Shown here piece by piece: positions 37,205-54,300 of a DNA stretch of 64,000 nucleotides. The notes beneath the pieces were generated by a model. The model was not told the origin of the DNA, searched no databases, and saw only the letters and a program-made list of their open reading frames with translations. This DNA is from Cunninghamella blakesleeana (Eukaryota; Mucoromycota; Mucoromycetes; Mucorales; Cunninghamellaceae). The stretch is taken from positions 5,325,501 through 5,389,500 of the forward strand of contig JAFCIZ010000005.1 of the NCBI GenBank assembly GCA_017871115.1. Direction: 5' to 3'. Both the position numbers and the translations under genes were made by a program. Every line of letters starts with the position of its first letter. Positions within the stretch are counted from its first letter, which is position 1.

Positions 37205-39062
37205 TTTAATATTAAAAAAGAAATGAGAGGTAAAAAATAAAATAAAAAGAAATGAGTTATATATAAATAAAAATTTTAAAAAAAGAAAGTGAAAGAAAGA
37301 GAAAAAAAAAAAAGTGGGGTAAAATCTTTCAAATAAAAAAAATTAAATGCCCGCTACTATGCAAAAAAAATTTTCACAATAAATAAAAAATGAATGGGTA
37401 TTTATTTATTTATTTATTTATATATTATGTATTATTGTATATGATATAAATGATAACAATAATAAAAATAACAATGATGTTAATAGCAATAATAAAAAGG
37501 ATTGATTTACAAGTAATCAAGTTAAATAAATGGTACACTGTAATTTAAATGCAATATTAAGGATAGCCTTCCCGATAACGTGGTTGGTACGATCAAATGA
37601 TCACGAATCAACATTTTCCCCATTAAATTGAAAAATAAAAATTTTACTAACAAAATAAATAATAATACTATTTATGATCACAAGAACATATATTTATAAA
37701 CACTGTTGCTTATGGGAGCCGTTTATTATTTATTATATAAATACAATACAAAAATACTGTATTTATATAAATGATAGTTTGTTTTACTTTTAATTTTTTT
37801 CTTGAAAATTATACACTTATTTTTTACCTGTCAAAGATAGAAAAACTTTATTTTAAACCCAGGTTTTTTTAAGAAAAAGGTACCTTCGTCAAAAATAACC
37901 GAGATCTCATATCATGTTTCCGTTTGCCGTCTTTTGAATTTCCAAGTTGTCGTATAAATATATTTATGTAAAAAAAAAAAATGGTACCTTTATTGTTTTA
38001 TCATATGATTGTTAAAACTAGTATATTTATTTCCTTAAAAATGCTAAATAAAGTTATTTTTCGCAATTATGTATTTATTATATATATATATGCTATTAGA
38101 ATGCACCCAATTAACTTTCTACTTATGAAAAAATGAAATTGAAAGTAGCTTTCTAATTTTTATTTTCTAAACATGAAATCTATAGTAGCCAGAACCATTC
38201 CATTTTTTTATGATATTGATTATGTTAGGATATACTTTTAGTCATGAAAAAGGTTTTTCCAATATAGCTAGCTTTTTTTTTTTGGTAAACTATGTCACCC
38301 AAAAATTGGCCATCCGACTACCATTATTAGTAGTGTTCCCCACTCAATTTTTTTTTTTTTTTGCTTATTACATGATATTTCATGATTTTATGCGTATATG
38401 CATATATATTTATATATAAAAGATTTATTATTTAGATATATCTATTTTTTTAGTATGTAAGACCTACTTTGAAAAAAAAAAAAAAAATGTCGTCACTGTT
38501 TTATTACTTAAATAAAAGCTAATTAAAATAATAATTAATTTATTAATTATTGATAAAATATTGTTAATATAGTAAATTATATATGCTAAAGCACAGAGAT
38601 AGAAATATAAATTCAATGAAATTTTTTTTTTTTGTATTTCAATATAAATGTAATGAATGGATTACACGTAAAAATAAAATTTAAAAAAAAGGAAAAAATA
38701 ACAGCAAAGACTTGATTTTATAGTTGTATTCCAAGAATGAAGCTCGCCGCTATGAAAAAAATCCTGCTATTAAAAATAATTCAGATATTTATATATATTT
38801 GAAATATCAGTTTTATTATTATTATTATTATTTATCATTAAGAAATAAAAATGCATATTTAATTTGTTTTATGAAGTCTAAAAAATGGGGAATAAAAAAG
38901 ATTGAAATTCCGCATTTAACCATTTTTGGCACTGAAGCCACCTACAGGTAAAAATGATGGGTGAAAAAAATAAGTTTGTTCACTTTTTTTTCTTTTCTTA
39001 TTGAATGGTTTATTTTTGATATATATATATCTATATACCTATACCTATATTTATTTATTTTT
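37205..39062. other. Divergent intergenic region, hydrolase / Imp1
   Basis: Head-to-head gap of 1.86 kb. AT-rich with GAAA repeats near 37280. A less AT-rich patch at about 38285-38345 contains aaaaattggccatccgac. An open frame at 38724-38951 is discussed in findings. No confident gene. Confidence 0.6.
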
Positions 39063-40022
39063 ATGCCTTTTTTTGGACCAACAGGAAGAGCAATATTTAA
39101 AGGTGGCATATTTACTATTCAGTTTGCCTGTTTTGTCCATCTATTTAATCGATATGTTGCTGAATTAACTTTTGTATGAAAGAATATACACACATTTTTT
39201 TAATGGAATAATAATATCCCTTTATTATTATTATAATTATTACTAATATCTAATATATATAGTGTGTAGGTCCTTCAATGTTGCCAACATTTAATATGAC
39301 TGGTGATGTTGTACTTGTAGAACATATAAGTCAACGATTCAAGGCTTTAGAACATGGTGACGTTATTATTTGTGTATCTCCAGCTGTACCTGGTAGACTT
39401 GTTCTTAAACGAATTATTGGTTTGGTAATACATATATAATAATAATAATAATAGTGGTAGTAGTAATAGTAATAATAATATATATATAAAGGATCTCATT
39501 TGTTTATTATTGTTATTATTATTAATATTTTTGCATAAACACGTATATATATGTATATATAAAACTACTTAGCCTGGCGACAATATATGCGTTGATCCTA
39601 CTGTACCGGAAAGAAAATATATTGATGTAAGTTATGTTGAATGTGAAGTGAAATAATAATGATAATAAAAATAATAATATGGAGTAGTATAGAAGGGTTA
39701 TTTATTTTTTAAAAAATCCTATTTATATATGTATATTATTAGGTACCAAAAGGGCATGTATGGGTAGGTGGAGATAACCTTAGTAATTCAACTGATTCAA
39801 GAGCTTATGGGCCTGTTGCTATGGGTTTAATTAGAGGAAAAGCAATCGCTAGGGTAAGGTTTACATGCTCCATTACCAATAAAAAAACTATGGATTATAT
39901 ACGTATATATGCTGGAATCAATATTCATCATTTTTTTTATATTCATTATTATATACTTGTAGGCATGGCCAATTCGGATGATTAGAAATAATTTTACACC
40001 GGTAGATATCAATAAGTCTTAG
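39063..40022 (+). CDS. IMP1: Mitochondrial inner membrane peptidase subunit Imp1
   Basis: Signal-peptidase-I-like serine protease that removes sorting signals from proteins directed to the intermembrane space. Five exons: 39063-39173, 39263-39424, 39573-39626, 39743-39853, 39963-40022, in phase 0 throughout, 165 residues. A hydrophobic segment ([19 protein letters not shown]) is followed by the catalytic Ser motif GPSMLPTFN and the Lys motif [13 protein letters not shown]. The third conserved box is [22 protein letters not shown]. The NSxDSR-x-YGP form fits Imp1 better than Imp2. The start [12 protein letters not shown] is the last Met before the membrane helix; there is no convincing upstream coding exon. 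Confidence 0.93.
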
Positions 40023-40909
40023 GAAAACAAAGAGTTTTACTATCCACACTATACTTTTTTTTAAAAATCTTATATTGTCCAACTAATAGTACATAAAATA
40101 ATATAATGATAACATTATAGGATAGAGAATAAAATAAAATAAAGTAAATTGATTAAAAAAAGATCGACGCGGGTTATTTTTTTTAAAAAATATCCATTTT
40201 TGTAAATTTCTTTTTTTTCAGTAGCTTTTTTTTATCAATATAGTGCTCTATATCCAATGCTATAATCTTTTATTCTTTTTATTTGTTTTCTTGACATATA
40301 AGATATGCTACCGAGACTTCTTATTGCTAATTCTTTACCATAGTTAATCATTTCTCAAAATTGTTTTTAATGAGACTTGACTGGTCTTAGTGATGCCATA
40401 TTCTGTTTTCCAAGTGGATTTTATATTATTAAATACACTCTATGCACTTTATTTCTAAATAAAAAAATATCATTTGTCTTTTACTCTTTACAAATGTATT
40501 TTAATTATGCAATTAAAAAGGGACAAAAAAAGAACAAGAAAAATAAAACCCCTAGGACTATATATGTAAAGAATGCTTGAGAGAGGGAAAAAAAAATCTT
40601 ACAAAATTAAAAAACCAAAAGCTTGTAACATACTTCTTTTATTATTATTAAAATATTCAGTTCTTTTTTCGTACATTTCAAATAGCAACAATAATAATAA
40701 AAATTATCCTTTAAATAGTTATACTATGAGTTGATGGATATAATTAGATATTTAATTTTATTTTTTTAGTATGTTATTATTATGAATATTAATCAGATAA
40801 AAAAGTTTGTAATTAAAGAGATGATGAATGAGTGAAAATAAGATAATGAAAACAAAATCAAATGGACGGTTCTGTTATTTTATTATCAAATCTATACATA
40901 TAAGTTTTT
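40023..40909. other. Convergent intergenic spacer
   Basis: Between the Imp1 and UBAC2-like 3' ends. AT-rich; the open frame at 40377-40580 has no recognisable content. No gene seen. Confidence 0.6.
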
Positions 40910-42496
40910 TTAAGAAGTGGATTCAGATGGAGGTGGAGCAGTGGTTAATAACGTTTCAGCGGCTCGATTTAAATCGTGTCGTGAAGATGTTAGAGCATTG
41001 GCAACAACTTCTCTTGAACAATGAGGAAACATGGAAATTAAAGCTTCAATATTTTCATTTGATGGTGGTACCTAATAAATAGAGAAAGAATGAATATATA
41101 AATTGCTTTTCTCTTCTATCCTTTCAATTCTTTTTTATTATTTTGGTCACTATGTATCAACACATATAACTTACTTCTGTTGGTACGCTTCTTTGTCTCA
41201 ATGGGTTAGAATAGTTACTATTGTACTGATTATTTAATTGAGTTGTTGATGAAGATGAGGATGACGATGAAGATGAGGATGATAACCCAGTAGAAGATGA
41301 AAAATGATGTAGTGGAGATGCTGTTCCAAGAAGAGGGATAAGATATGTCGATGAAAAAGATCGAACCCATTGAGGAAAGCGCCATTTTTGTATATTACCA
41401 ATATTGTTATTGTATACCATTCCTGTTAACAATCCACAAACACATGAAAGAAGAGATGTTGGAACATGTTGGGCAAATAACTAAGAATAATAATAATAAA
41501 ATAAGATATAAAATTATATATAAATATACACATCTATATATCGATATATGCAGTATTCTTTTTTTAAAAATAAATAAATAAATAAATAAAAAAATCTTAC
41601 TTGAATGGCAGCTGCATAAACATAAGTTTTATCGTTGATTGTCATGGATAAAAATGGAAGTTGATTTGTTTGAGGTATAATAATATGATATTGATATAAA
41701 ATAGCAAAGATAAGTGCATAACTAAAAATAAAAGAAAATGAAGAAAGTGTAAAAAAGTTGTCATCTTTTGACCCATTTAAACTTTGCCTATTTTATATAT
41801 GTACGCATATAAAGCAAATCGAAAGAAAAATGAAACTTACGGACTACTGATAGAATATTGGCCAGGAAAGGCTGTATTTGCAATTTGTTGAAAAAAAGTA
41901 GAAACTATAATTGAAATAAAAACGAGTGCCTATAGAAATAGATACATTAGAATATAATATATGTTTAAATAAATCTATCAATTTTATTCTTCTTTTTCTC
42001 CCAATGCTATTTAGATATATCACTATATTACCGCAAACTTAGAACTACCATATCTTCTTTCTATAACACGTAATTTATATATTAACCAAGTACCAACTAC
42101 TGTCGAACCAATACTTGAAAATATCCATTGAGAAGATATATTTTGTAAAACCTACATAATCATAAGTACCGATCCAAAAATATTTATATATTTATATTAA
42201 TATTCATTTGTTTTTCTTAACGCGTACAAAAGTTTTCTATTACTATTATTAATTTACCGGTTGTTTAGAAGTAGATAATAAGTGTGATTCAAAAAGTGAA
42301 GCTAAAGTAGAACAGCTACCAATAACAGTAACCAAAACTTTTGTAACAGCAGCATTTCGAAAGCCTAATAAAAGGGATGAATATTTTTATTTTATTAATG
42401 TTTTTTACTCCTTCTTTATTTTAATACGTAATATACTTTTTTTCTATATAAGTATGGTAATATATTATTATTACCTGAAGTACCAGTAGATGGCAT
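40910..42496 (-). CDS. UBAC2/Dsc2-like rhomboid pseudoprotease with UBA domain
   Basis: ER or Golgi membrane protein of the UBAC2/Dsc2 type, a derlin/rhomboid-like scaffold in membrane-protein ubiquitination (in fission yeast the Dsc complex of SREBP activation). Seven exons: 42496-42475, 42364-42258, 42151-42032, 41929-41841, 41721-41601, 41480-41175, 41071-40910, in phase, 308 residues. It shows several hydrophobic segments (e.g. VLQNISSQWIFSSIGSTVVG, LVFISIIVSTFFQQ, YALIFAILYQYH). The typical rhomboid-like LFAQHVPTSLLSCVCGLLTG follows, then a poly-Ser linker. The C-terminal UBA-type domain reads NENIEALISMFPHCSREVVANAL and DLNRAAETLL. No rhomboid catalytic GxSx/His pair was seen. UBAC2 and Dsc2 cannot be separated by eye. 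Confidence 0.82.
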
Positions 42497-42793
42497 TATT
42501 AATTATATAATGATAAATATGTGCACAAATATATTATTTATTGAAAAAAGAATAAAAAATAGAAAGAAAGAGAGAGTGGTAGAAAAAAAAATAGGTTACT
42601 TTTTTAAAATTTTAATTTTAAACACCGTACATTTTTCTATAAAAAATTAAATTTAATCTTTTTTTACTTTTCTTCTTTTTCCTTTCACCCATTTTTTTCC
42701 CTTTCACTCCTTTATTATTATTATTGCTATTATTATTATTGCTTGTTATCATAAAAATAGATTAATAAATAGATATATATATATAAAATATTA
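42497..42793. promoter_or_regulatory. Head-to-head promoter, UBAC2-like / Kre2
   Basis: 297 bp between the two ATGs. It contains purine-rich (gaaagaaagagagag) and pyrimidine-rich tracts plus ATT repeats. Too short for independent promoters, so control is likely shared. No TATA or other specific site can be assigned. Confidence 0.5.
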
Positions 42794-44231
42794 ATGATTG
42801 GAATTCAGAGAAGAATAATAATACGGGTAGTCATCATATCGATCGTTTTATCTATTATTGGCCTTGGATTTAGTCACCTTTTGTCAATATCAGAAGGAGG
42901 CTCTTTATGGAGTAGTTCCAACTATTGGCGATACAAAGCACTACCTTTACACCATCCTAATCCCAACTTCCGATCGGCTTTTGTTACTTTTACAAAAGGA
43001 AATAGTGAAGCCTTAACTGATTTACGGTTTACTATTCGAGAGCTTCAAGATCGTTTTAACCATAATCATGGCTATCCTTACATTATTTTTACTGACGAAC
43101 ACTTGAATGATAAATTTAAAGAATCCGTTTCCGTATTAACTAATTATAACGTACAGTTTGAACGATTGGATAAACAAATGTATGGATATCCTTCTTTTAT
43201 AGATAAAAAGAAAGCTGAGCAAACACGTATGGAAATGAAGGAAAAAGGTGTCATATATGGTGATAGTGAAGATTATCGATTTCAAGCAAGATTTTTTTCT
43301 GGATTAATATTCACGTAAATAAATAAATTGAAATATAAAAAAGAAAACAGTCAATATTAATATTATATATATATATATATATATTATTTATCATTTTCTT
43401 TAGCCATCCTGCACTTGAAAATCTAGATTATTATTGGCGATTTGAACCAAGTACTGAATATCCATGCGATATTAAATTTGATCCATTCCAATATATGAAA
43501 GATCATGGTAAAAAATTATCCTTCTCTATATCCTTATATGAGTACTCTGAAACCATTCCTACTTTATACTCAACATTTCAACAATATGCAAGAAATCATC
43601 CTGGGGAAATTTATCATGAAACTGAACCTGATTCATTATGGTCTTTTATTACCGATTCATCAACAGATTCATATAATAATTGCCATTTTTGGTCCAGTTT
43701 TCAAGTAAATATGAATAATAATATTAATATACAAAAAGCACATTGTCTATATATACTCATCATGTTTTTTACTCATTTCTATTATTATTCTATATTTTAT
43801 TTTAGATTGCTGATTTAAATTTCTTTAAAAGTGAACAATATCTTGATTATTTTAACTATATAGACAAATCTGGTGGTATATTTTATGAAAGATGGTAGAG
43901 TATATAATAATAATTATGTTAATAATAATAATTATAAAAATGATACAGCGAATTGAAAGTTCCTCATTTTTTTTTAACAATTATTAATTTATAATTTTAT
44001 TTTTATAATTATTAATTATTACTTAGGGCTGACCCTGTCATCCATACTTTAGGCGCTACTCTATTTTTAACAAAAAAGGATATACAGTTTTGGGATAATA
44101 TTTGTTATCGTGTAGCTGGTATATTTACTCATTGTCCAGCAGATAAATCCATTTGGGCTAGTGGTACGTGCCGTCATGAACAAAACTTTGATAATCAGGA
44201 ATATAGTTGTTTACGTTTTTTTAATAGTTGA
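42794..44231 (+). CDS. Alpha-1,2-mannosyltransferase, Kre2/Mnt1 family (GT15)
   Basis: Golgi type II membrane enzyme that adds mannose to O- and N-linked glycans of secreted and wall proteins. Four exons: 42794-43314, 43404-43704, 43806-43894, 44027-44231, in phase, 371 residues. Short cytoplasmic N-terminus, then membrane anchor (residues about 8-30, IIIRVVIISIVLSIIGLGFS). GT15 landmarks: NFRSAFVTFTKGNSEALTDL, PYIIFTDEHLND, YRFQARFFSGLIFTHPALEN, DYYWRFEPSTEYPCDI, NNCHFWSSFQIADLNFF (nucleophile/metal region), YIDKSGGIFYERWADPVIHTLGATLFL, and the C-terminal CRHEQNFDNQEYSCLRFF. The tail is short compared with yeast Kre2, but no core motif is missing. Confidence 0.95.
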
Positions 44232-44526
44232 GAGAAAGAATACACTTTTTTTTTTAAAAAAAAAGAGCTTTGTAAAATAAATAAATAAATAAATATATGT
44301 ATAGCTATTTTTACTATTATTATTATTATGAAAGCATAAACCATAAAATTCTCAATTTCAATATTTTTTTAAAAAAAAATGTTTATATTATATATATGAT
44401 TAAAAGAATATAAATAAATAATAAATAAACTAAAATTAAAAATTAAGAATTAAATAATAGATATAAAAATAAATAATAGATAAATAAATATATATAAAAG
44501 AGAAAGAAAAAAGAAGAATTCTTCAG

Positions 44527-45714
44527 TTAACAAACCAGTTGTTCCCTAAAATTAGCCTTTTCATTATTATTACTATTGTTGTTGTTGGATGCGGCAGCAG
44601 CTTGAATTCTTTTTGTTGATTCTAAAGCCATGGGAGAAACACGAAACCAAGAAGACATTAAATTCAAATTAATACGAAGCATGACAGGTAAATTAAATGA
44701 TTTTGATTTTGAAGAAGGGGAAATAGACCAAGATTCCACTTTTTTTAATTGTTCTTTAATCCCAACCATTTTTGTACTTTTCAGCATAACTTCGTATAAA
44801 GTTATTTTCCATTCAATACCATTTTTGACCCAATCATGAATATCAATTGTATTTCTTGCCATATCCCGAATTTTTTTTAATACCATACGAGAAGGTTGGC
44901 CATTACCATTGCCATTACCATTGTTATTATTATTATTTTGTCGATGTGGATAATAAGCTAATAAAATACGATCTAAAGGTGATGGGTTGGTAGATGTAGA
45001 GGTGGATAAAATATTATCGGAAGACGACTGTTTTATTTTTTGTTCAAGTAAATGACATAACTTTTCATATTTGGCGTCCATTTTTAAACATAAAGAGACT
45101 GATCGGTCTTGTTGAATAGGGGATGAATTCTTTTTTTTGTTTCCTAAAAAGGAAGGATTGATGCTTTTATTATTATTACCATTAAAAGAAGAAGAGGATT
45201 GAATATGATAACCATTAAAACTAGGTGGTATTAAAGATGATTGATAGTCTTTCATGGTTTGTCGAATATAATCTTTTACAAGGTCTACCGTTTCCCATTT
45301 TTTATTATTATTGCTGTTCCCACGTTGAATTTCTATATTTGGTATCAAGGCAATATGAGGTGCAGATGAATGCGTTGCGTTTAACCCAAACCTAGTAAAT
45401 AAACGGTCTTGGAATTCAAGAAACGAATGACTTAGGCTAGTATTCTCTTCTGGTTCTAAATAAAGAGCAAATGTACGTTGTTCATGATTTATAGTAATAT
45501 TAAACTGCTGTTGTTGTTGTCTTTGTTGATAATGATCGTTTAATGAATCCAAAGAAAAAGGTAGAGGTTCAAGTTGAAATTCAGGAAAATGAAGGAAATC
45601 GCTTTTATTGGAAATACGAATATCGGCTGATCCATATAATTTACTACTGGCTAAATCAGGTGCACTGCTAATAGATTGCTTATCGTCTTCAAAATCAATA
45701 GTGGATACTGACAT
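44527..45714 (-). CDS. Possible 2H-phosphoesterase-like protein, Asn/Ser-rich
   Basis: Single-exon gene of 395 residues that I do not firmly recognise. Around residues 78-125, FALYLEPEENTSLSHSFLEF followed by QDRLFTRFG and SSAPHIALIPNIE resembles the first half of the 2H phosphoesterase (2'-5' RNA ligase-like) fold, with PHIAL as a possible first H-x-[ST] motif. Near residue 330 a second element, GIEWKITLYEVMLKSTKM, sits where the second H-x-T strand would be, but the His is replaced (WKITL). In between are Asn-, Ser- and Gln-rich inserts. If the comparison is right, the protein probably lacks normal activity or uses other residues. Cytoplasmic by default: no signal or membrane segment. Tail-to-tail with the mannosyltransferase. 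Confidence 0.55.
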   Translation of the reverse strand: MSVSTIDFEDDKQSISSAPDLASSKLYGSADIRISNKSDFLHFPEFQLEPLPFSLDSLNDHYQQRQQQQQFNITINHEQRTFALYLEPEENTSLSHSFLEFQDRLFTRFGLNATHSSAPHIALIPNIEIQRGNSNNNKKWETVDLVKDYIRQTMKDYQSSLIPPSFNGYHIQSSSSFNGNNNKSINPSFLGNKKKNSSPIQQDRSVSLCLKMDAKYEKLCHLLEQKIKQSSSDNILSTSTSTNPSPLDRILLAYYPHRQNNNNNNGNGNGNGQPSRMVLKKIRDMARNTIDIHDWVKNGIEWKITLYEVMLKSTKMVGIKEQLKKVESWSISPSSKSKSFNLPVMLRINLNLMSSWFRVSPMALESTKRIQAAAASNNNNSNNNEKANFREQLVC

Positions 45715-46876
45715 ATTTTTAATTTTTTATATTAAAATAAGAAAATATGAGAAGAGAGAAAAAAGAAAGAAGAGAGAAAGAAAAAGTATTACAAGTTTAA
45801 TAGATTTAAAATAAAAAAAATATAGCTGGGAAAAAAAAAAGGAGCATAAAAAAACCTATTTTCCCCATTTTTTTTTGTATCCAAGGAGTTTTTTTTTGTT
45901 TTAGCGCAACATATAAAAAAAGAAATATGTTAATTGAATAATGTATAGTACGTCATATTTGTTTTGATTCTATTAATTAACTTGATATTTTCGATCCTCT
46001 TTCCATATAAAAAAATAAAGAATACGTATATTATAATGTTCATTCTTTCAGATTTATAAAATATTATCATCATATTATTAAGGGGAACAATGAAAAAGTA
46101 AATAAAAGACTATAGTTCGTATACCTTATATACCTGTCAAAATCGAGCCATTGTTTCTTTTTCTCTCTTTCTCCTATTTGATATTTTAGTGTAACCACAT
46201 TTAAAACTATCGACACTGGGAAGTTTATTATCATGATGTTTACATATGCTTTATTATGTATATAAATTAATACAAATAGTAATAATAATAACAGCTAGAT
46301 AGTTATATACTAAAATAACTAATATGATTTTATTAAATAAGCAATATTTATAATTATAATAATAATAATAAATAGTAAAATGATGATAATATAAGTAATA
46401 ATTAAATAACAAATAGAATGATATAGTATAAAAATGAAAGAATTAATGAAAAGGTTATGTTAGAAATATGTCAAGATATGTTAGGAAGGGCACGAGCTAA
46501 AAAGATAAATTTATATACTATATGCATGTGTATTATTATAAATAATCATAATGACCACTTTTTTATTTTATTTTATAAACAAAAAAAATGAGATAAACAA
46601 AAAAAAAAGGAAATCGTGGAGATAAATAGATTCAAAAAGGTAACATCTTTTTTTTTAAGTTGTAAAAAAAGTACATGGTGAATTCATTTTTCCAAAGCCA
46701 TGTTTTTTTTTTTTTTTTTTTTTTTTTTACAAGCACTAAAAAAAAAAAGTGGGAGATAACACTGAGAACCAAGTATAAAACACATATACATACATATATA
46801 TATACATATATATATATACATATATATATTGGAAAGAATTATACAATAAATAATGATCAAAAAGGAAAAAAATAAT
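45715..46876. other. Intergenic region upstream of 2H-like gene
   Basis: Between two minus-strand genes (promoter of the 2H-like gene, 3' end of Upf1). A/T tracts, a poly(T) of about 28 at 46700-46728 and TA/CATA repeats at 46785-46830. No gene seen. Confidence 0.6.
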
Positions 46877-51119
<4,243 letters not shown>

Positions 51120-51384
51120 AGTTGAAAAAAAAAAAAAACAAAATAAAAAATATGAAGTTTCTAAAAAAAGAAAAAGAGATAGAATGAAAAAAAAAAGAGA
51201 GAGAAGCAAAAAAAAAAAAATCAAAATAAAAAGACTTTAAATATGAAAAAAATCGGGGTTTAAATGGCGTCATAATTTTTTTAAAAACCAAATTTTTTTG
51301 CCTTAATCTTTTTTTCTACCTTTATATTATTTTTTATAAATTTATATATACATATGTATATATATATTGGAAATAAAACAAAGG
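51120..51384. promoter_or_regulatory. Head-to-head promoter, Upf1 / Nup133
   Basis: Only 265 bp separate the ATGs of two divergent genes. It holds A-rich runs near Upf1, a less AT-rich core (aaaaatcggggtttaaatggcgtcataat, from about 51248), and a TA run near Nup133. The core is the best candidate for shared factor sites; this is inference. Confidence 0.5.
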
Positions 51385-54300
51385 ATGCAATTCAACAACG
51401 ATACTGATATGAATGATGTAGAAATAATGGATACTGATAGAGAAGAGGATCTTCGAACAAATTTTTGGCAAAAAACACCAGATCTGCTGACTAGTAGTTC
51501 AGCGCTATGGAAGAAATCAAATATATATAGTAATACTAATGCCTTTTCAATATATAAAGCATTCAATTTACCAATTACTCTTAAGAATGTACTCGAAAAT
51601 ACAGGTAGGCTTTATTTTCTTTAATACGTATATATAACTCGAAAAAAAAAAAGTTGAAACCTTTAAAGGATAAAGAAGTAATACTTAATTTCCTCTTCCC
51701 GTTATATATATTTTTTAGATCAACAATCTATCATACGGATGAACACTACAATAGACTCAAAATATATGACTATATCAACAAAAGTAAGCATTGCTATCTT
51801 TTTAGACTACCAGCAGGTACGATATATATTTAGCTTTTTAGAAAGAAATATAATAAAAATGACAACTATTTCTGAACAAAAGAACCAAAAAAAATAGATA
51901 ATACAATGATAATAATCGTCCATGTTATTCTTTTGTTTATATTTATAAATATATATACAGGAAAATGAATCAGCAAGTAATCATCTTATTTTACCCACAC
52001 CAAAGCATCTTTCTCAACCACCGTTTGTTAATATTATTTATTCAACTTCTCACCATTTATCGAAACAAGTAGAAAATTTGGATGATGGACTTTTACTAAC
52101 AACTCTTGATGGAAGATTATACTATTTATCGGCGATGAATCATCATGCGGCAACCGTAGGATCAGACGGTTATAATTCACTTTATACAGGATATCAGATC
52201 AAATTGGGATTAAACGAACAGGTTTTATGTGTGACAGCATTTAATTTATCACGTAAATATCATGCTATGATTGGCACATCAATTGGTAATATCTATCTAG
52301 TACGATTAAGAGATGACAACAATAATATTGCTATCAGTGGAAAGGTTTTATATGCAGACCAAACGCAATCTAGTTTATTAAAATCAATGTGGTCTTACTT
52401 TCCTATTACCAATCATACCGAAAATGAAATTGAAAAGGGGAATATCATTAAAATTATTGAAGGACATACTAGGTAGTGTTGACATATATACATTTAAATT
52501 TAAATCCTTATATTTTCATTTCATATTAATATTGATATGATCTGTATTTATTTTATCGATTGGTAGGGATGAAACCATTGTACTTAGTTCAAATTATATT
52601 CAACGATGGGTATTCGATTCTGCCGATGAACTAAAAGTAAATAGTCATTTTTTGAAAAAAAATAAAAAAATAAAAAATAAAAAAATTAATAATATATGAG
52701 CAAAAACACAGTAGCTATTATTAAACTAATCATATTATATAGTTATCAACCGCACTTCATCTTATACCTATAGTTGAAAAAAAGACAGCTCAAACTTTAC
52801 TTCCTTCCTATATCAAATCAAATGTGACAATACATATAATAGATATTGAAAAATATAGGTAATATTTATGCATATATATTTTTATTATTATATATTTATG
52901 GTGAGTACTAAAATGTATTATTATTGTCATTTTGTGTTTGCTTTTTTTTTTTTAATATATATGTATATATTTATTCCTAGAACCACAGAATGGATCATAC
53001 TCTATTCATATTCTGTTCCAGAAATGGGTGATTATTCTCAGTTTGCACTTTTATTGCTTCAAGATCAACACGAATCTGGTTATATAATTAAAGATGTATT
53101 TTCTTTACCTTATTCGACCGTAAGCTCCTAAACCATATACTAAAAAAAAATAAAAATAACATTGTTATATATACTAAGCTAAATATATTAAAAAATAATC
53201 ATCGATATATATATATATATATTATTTTATTATTTATTAGTTATTAAAAACGAAAAAACGAAATGCAACATTACAAGTAGCCAATGGACCTATAGTTTAT
53301 GTTACATTTGATGATTCCGTTATTGCTATTTCAGTCACAAGAAACTCATTTTTTGAACATCCACTTGTATTAAAGAAAACAAAAGAAAATAACCGAGTGA
53401 TTGGCACTATAGTAAAAAGAAACTCGCCAGAAAATGAAGAAAATGAGCACATTACAACCGCATTGGTTTTTACAACGGCAAGTGATGTATTGGAATTTAG
53501 AATCAATAATAATCATATTTTAGAATCATCAGTGAATGGAAATATATATGCCATTGATTATGAAAATAATGATAAACGTATAATGGATCAATTAAGATCT
53601 CAATTAGAACAAGCTGTATATTTTGGAATTATTGAACAGGTACTGAAAAAATAAATGAACGCAAAATAATAATTATATGATCGGATGGAAATAAAAATTA
53701 AAAAGATAAAATAAACATAAAAATACTGATTATCTTATTACATTTATTTTTTATTTATACTTTTGTACAAAATAGAACCCTTTATATTTTCCTTTACGTG
53801 TAGAAGGTCATAGCAAGATTGGTAGTGTAGCATTAGCATTAGCTAACCATATTGTATCTGGAGATACATCTTTGACTTCAACGAAATTAGACCAGAAATT
53901 ATTATTAAAACGAAAACTAAAATTTATTACACAAATTATTCATCTTATCAACATTGAAAATTTGTTGGATTCAGTGGATACAGATACATATGTTAGTTTA
54001 CTAAAGATTGTGGAAGCATGTCATCTTGGTTTGGAAGTATTGTGCTATTGTAATGAATGGATTAAAAATCACAACAATGATGAGACGACCTTATTTATGA
54101 ACTATTTATTAGAAACAATGAAAAGCATAATGGACATAGATGATCAACATTCTTTCAAAGATTATTTAACCAATTTAACCTCCAATTATATACTAGACAT
54201 ACCAACGTGGATAGAAAAAATGGAAGTTTATGAATCAAAACTTACTGGAACAGGAATATTAGGCAAAAGTTATTTGTTAAGCACCGTCAGTGATTTTATG

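Noticed and set aside
51367..51384. Upstream start (TTG) extending Nup133 by six residues
   Set aside because: Not an ATG; the ATG at 51385 is the natural start in a fungus.
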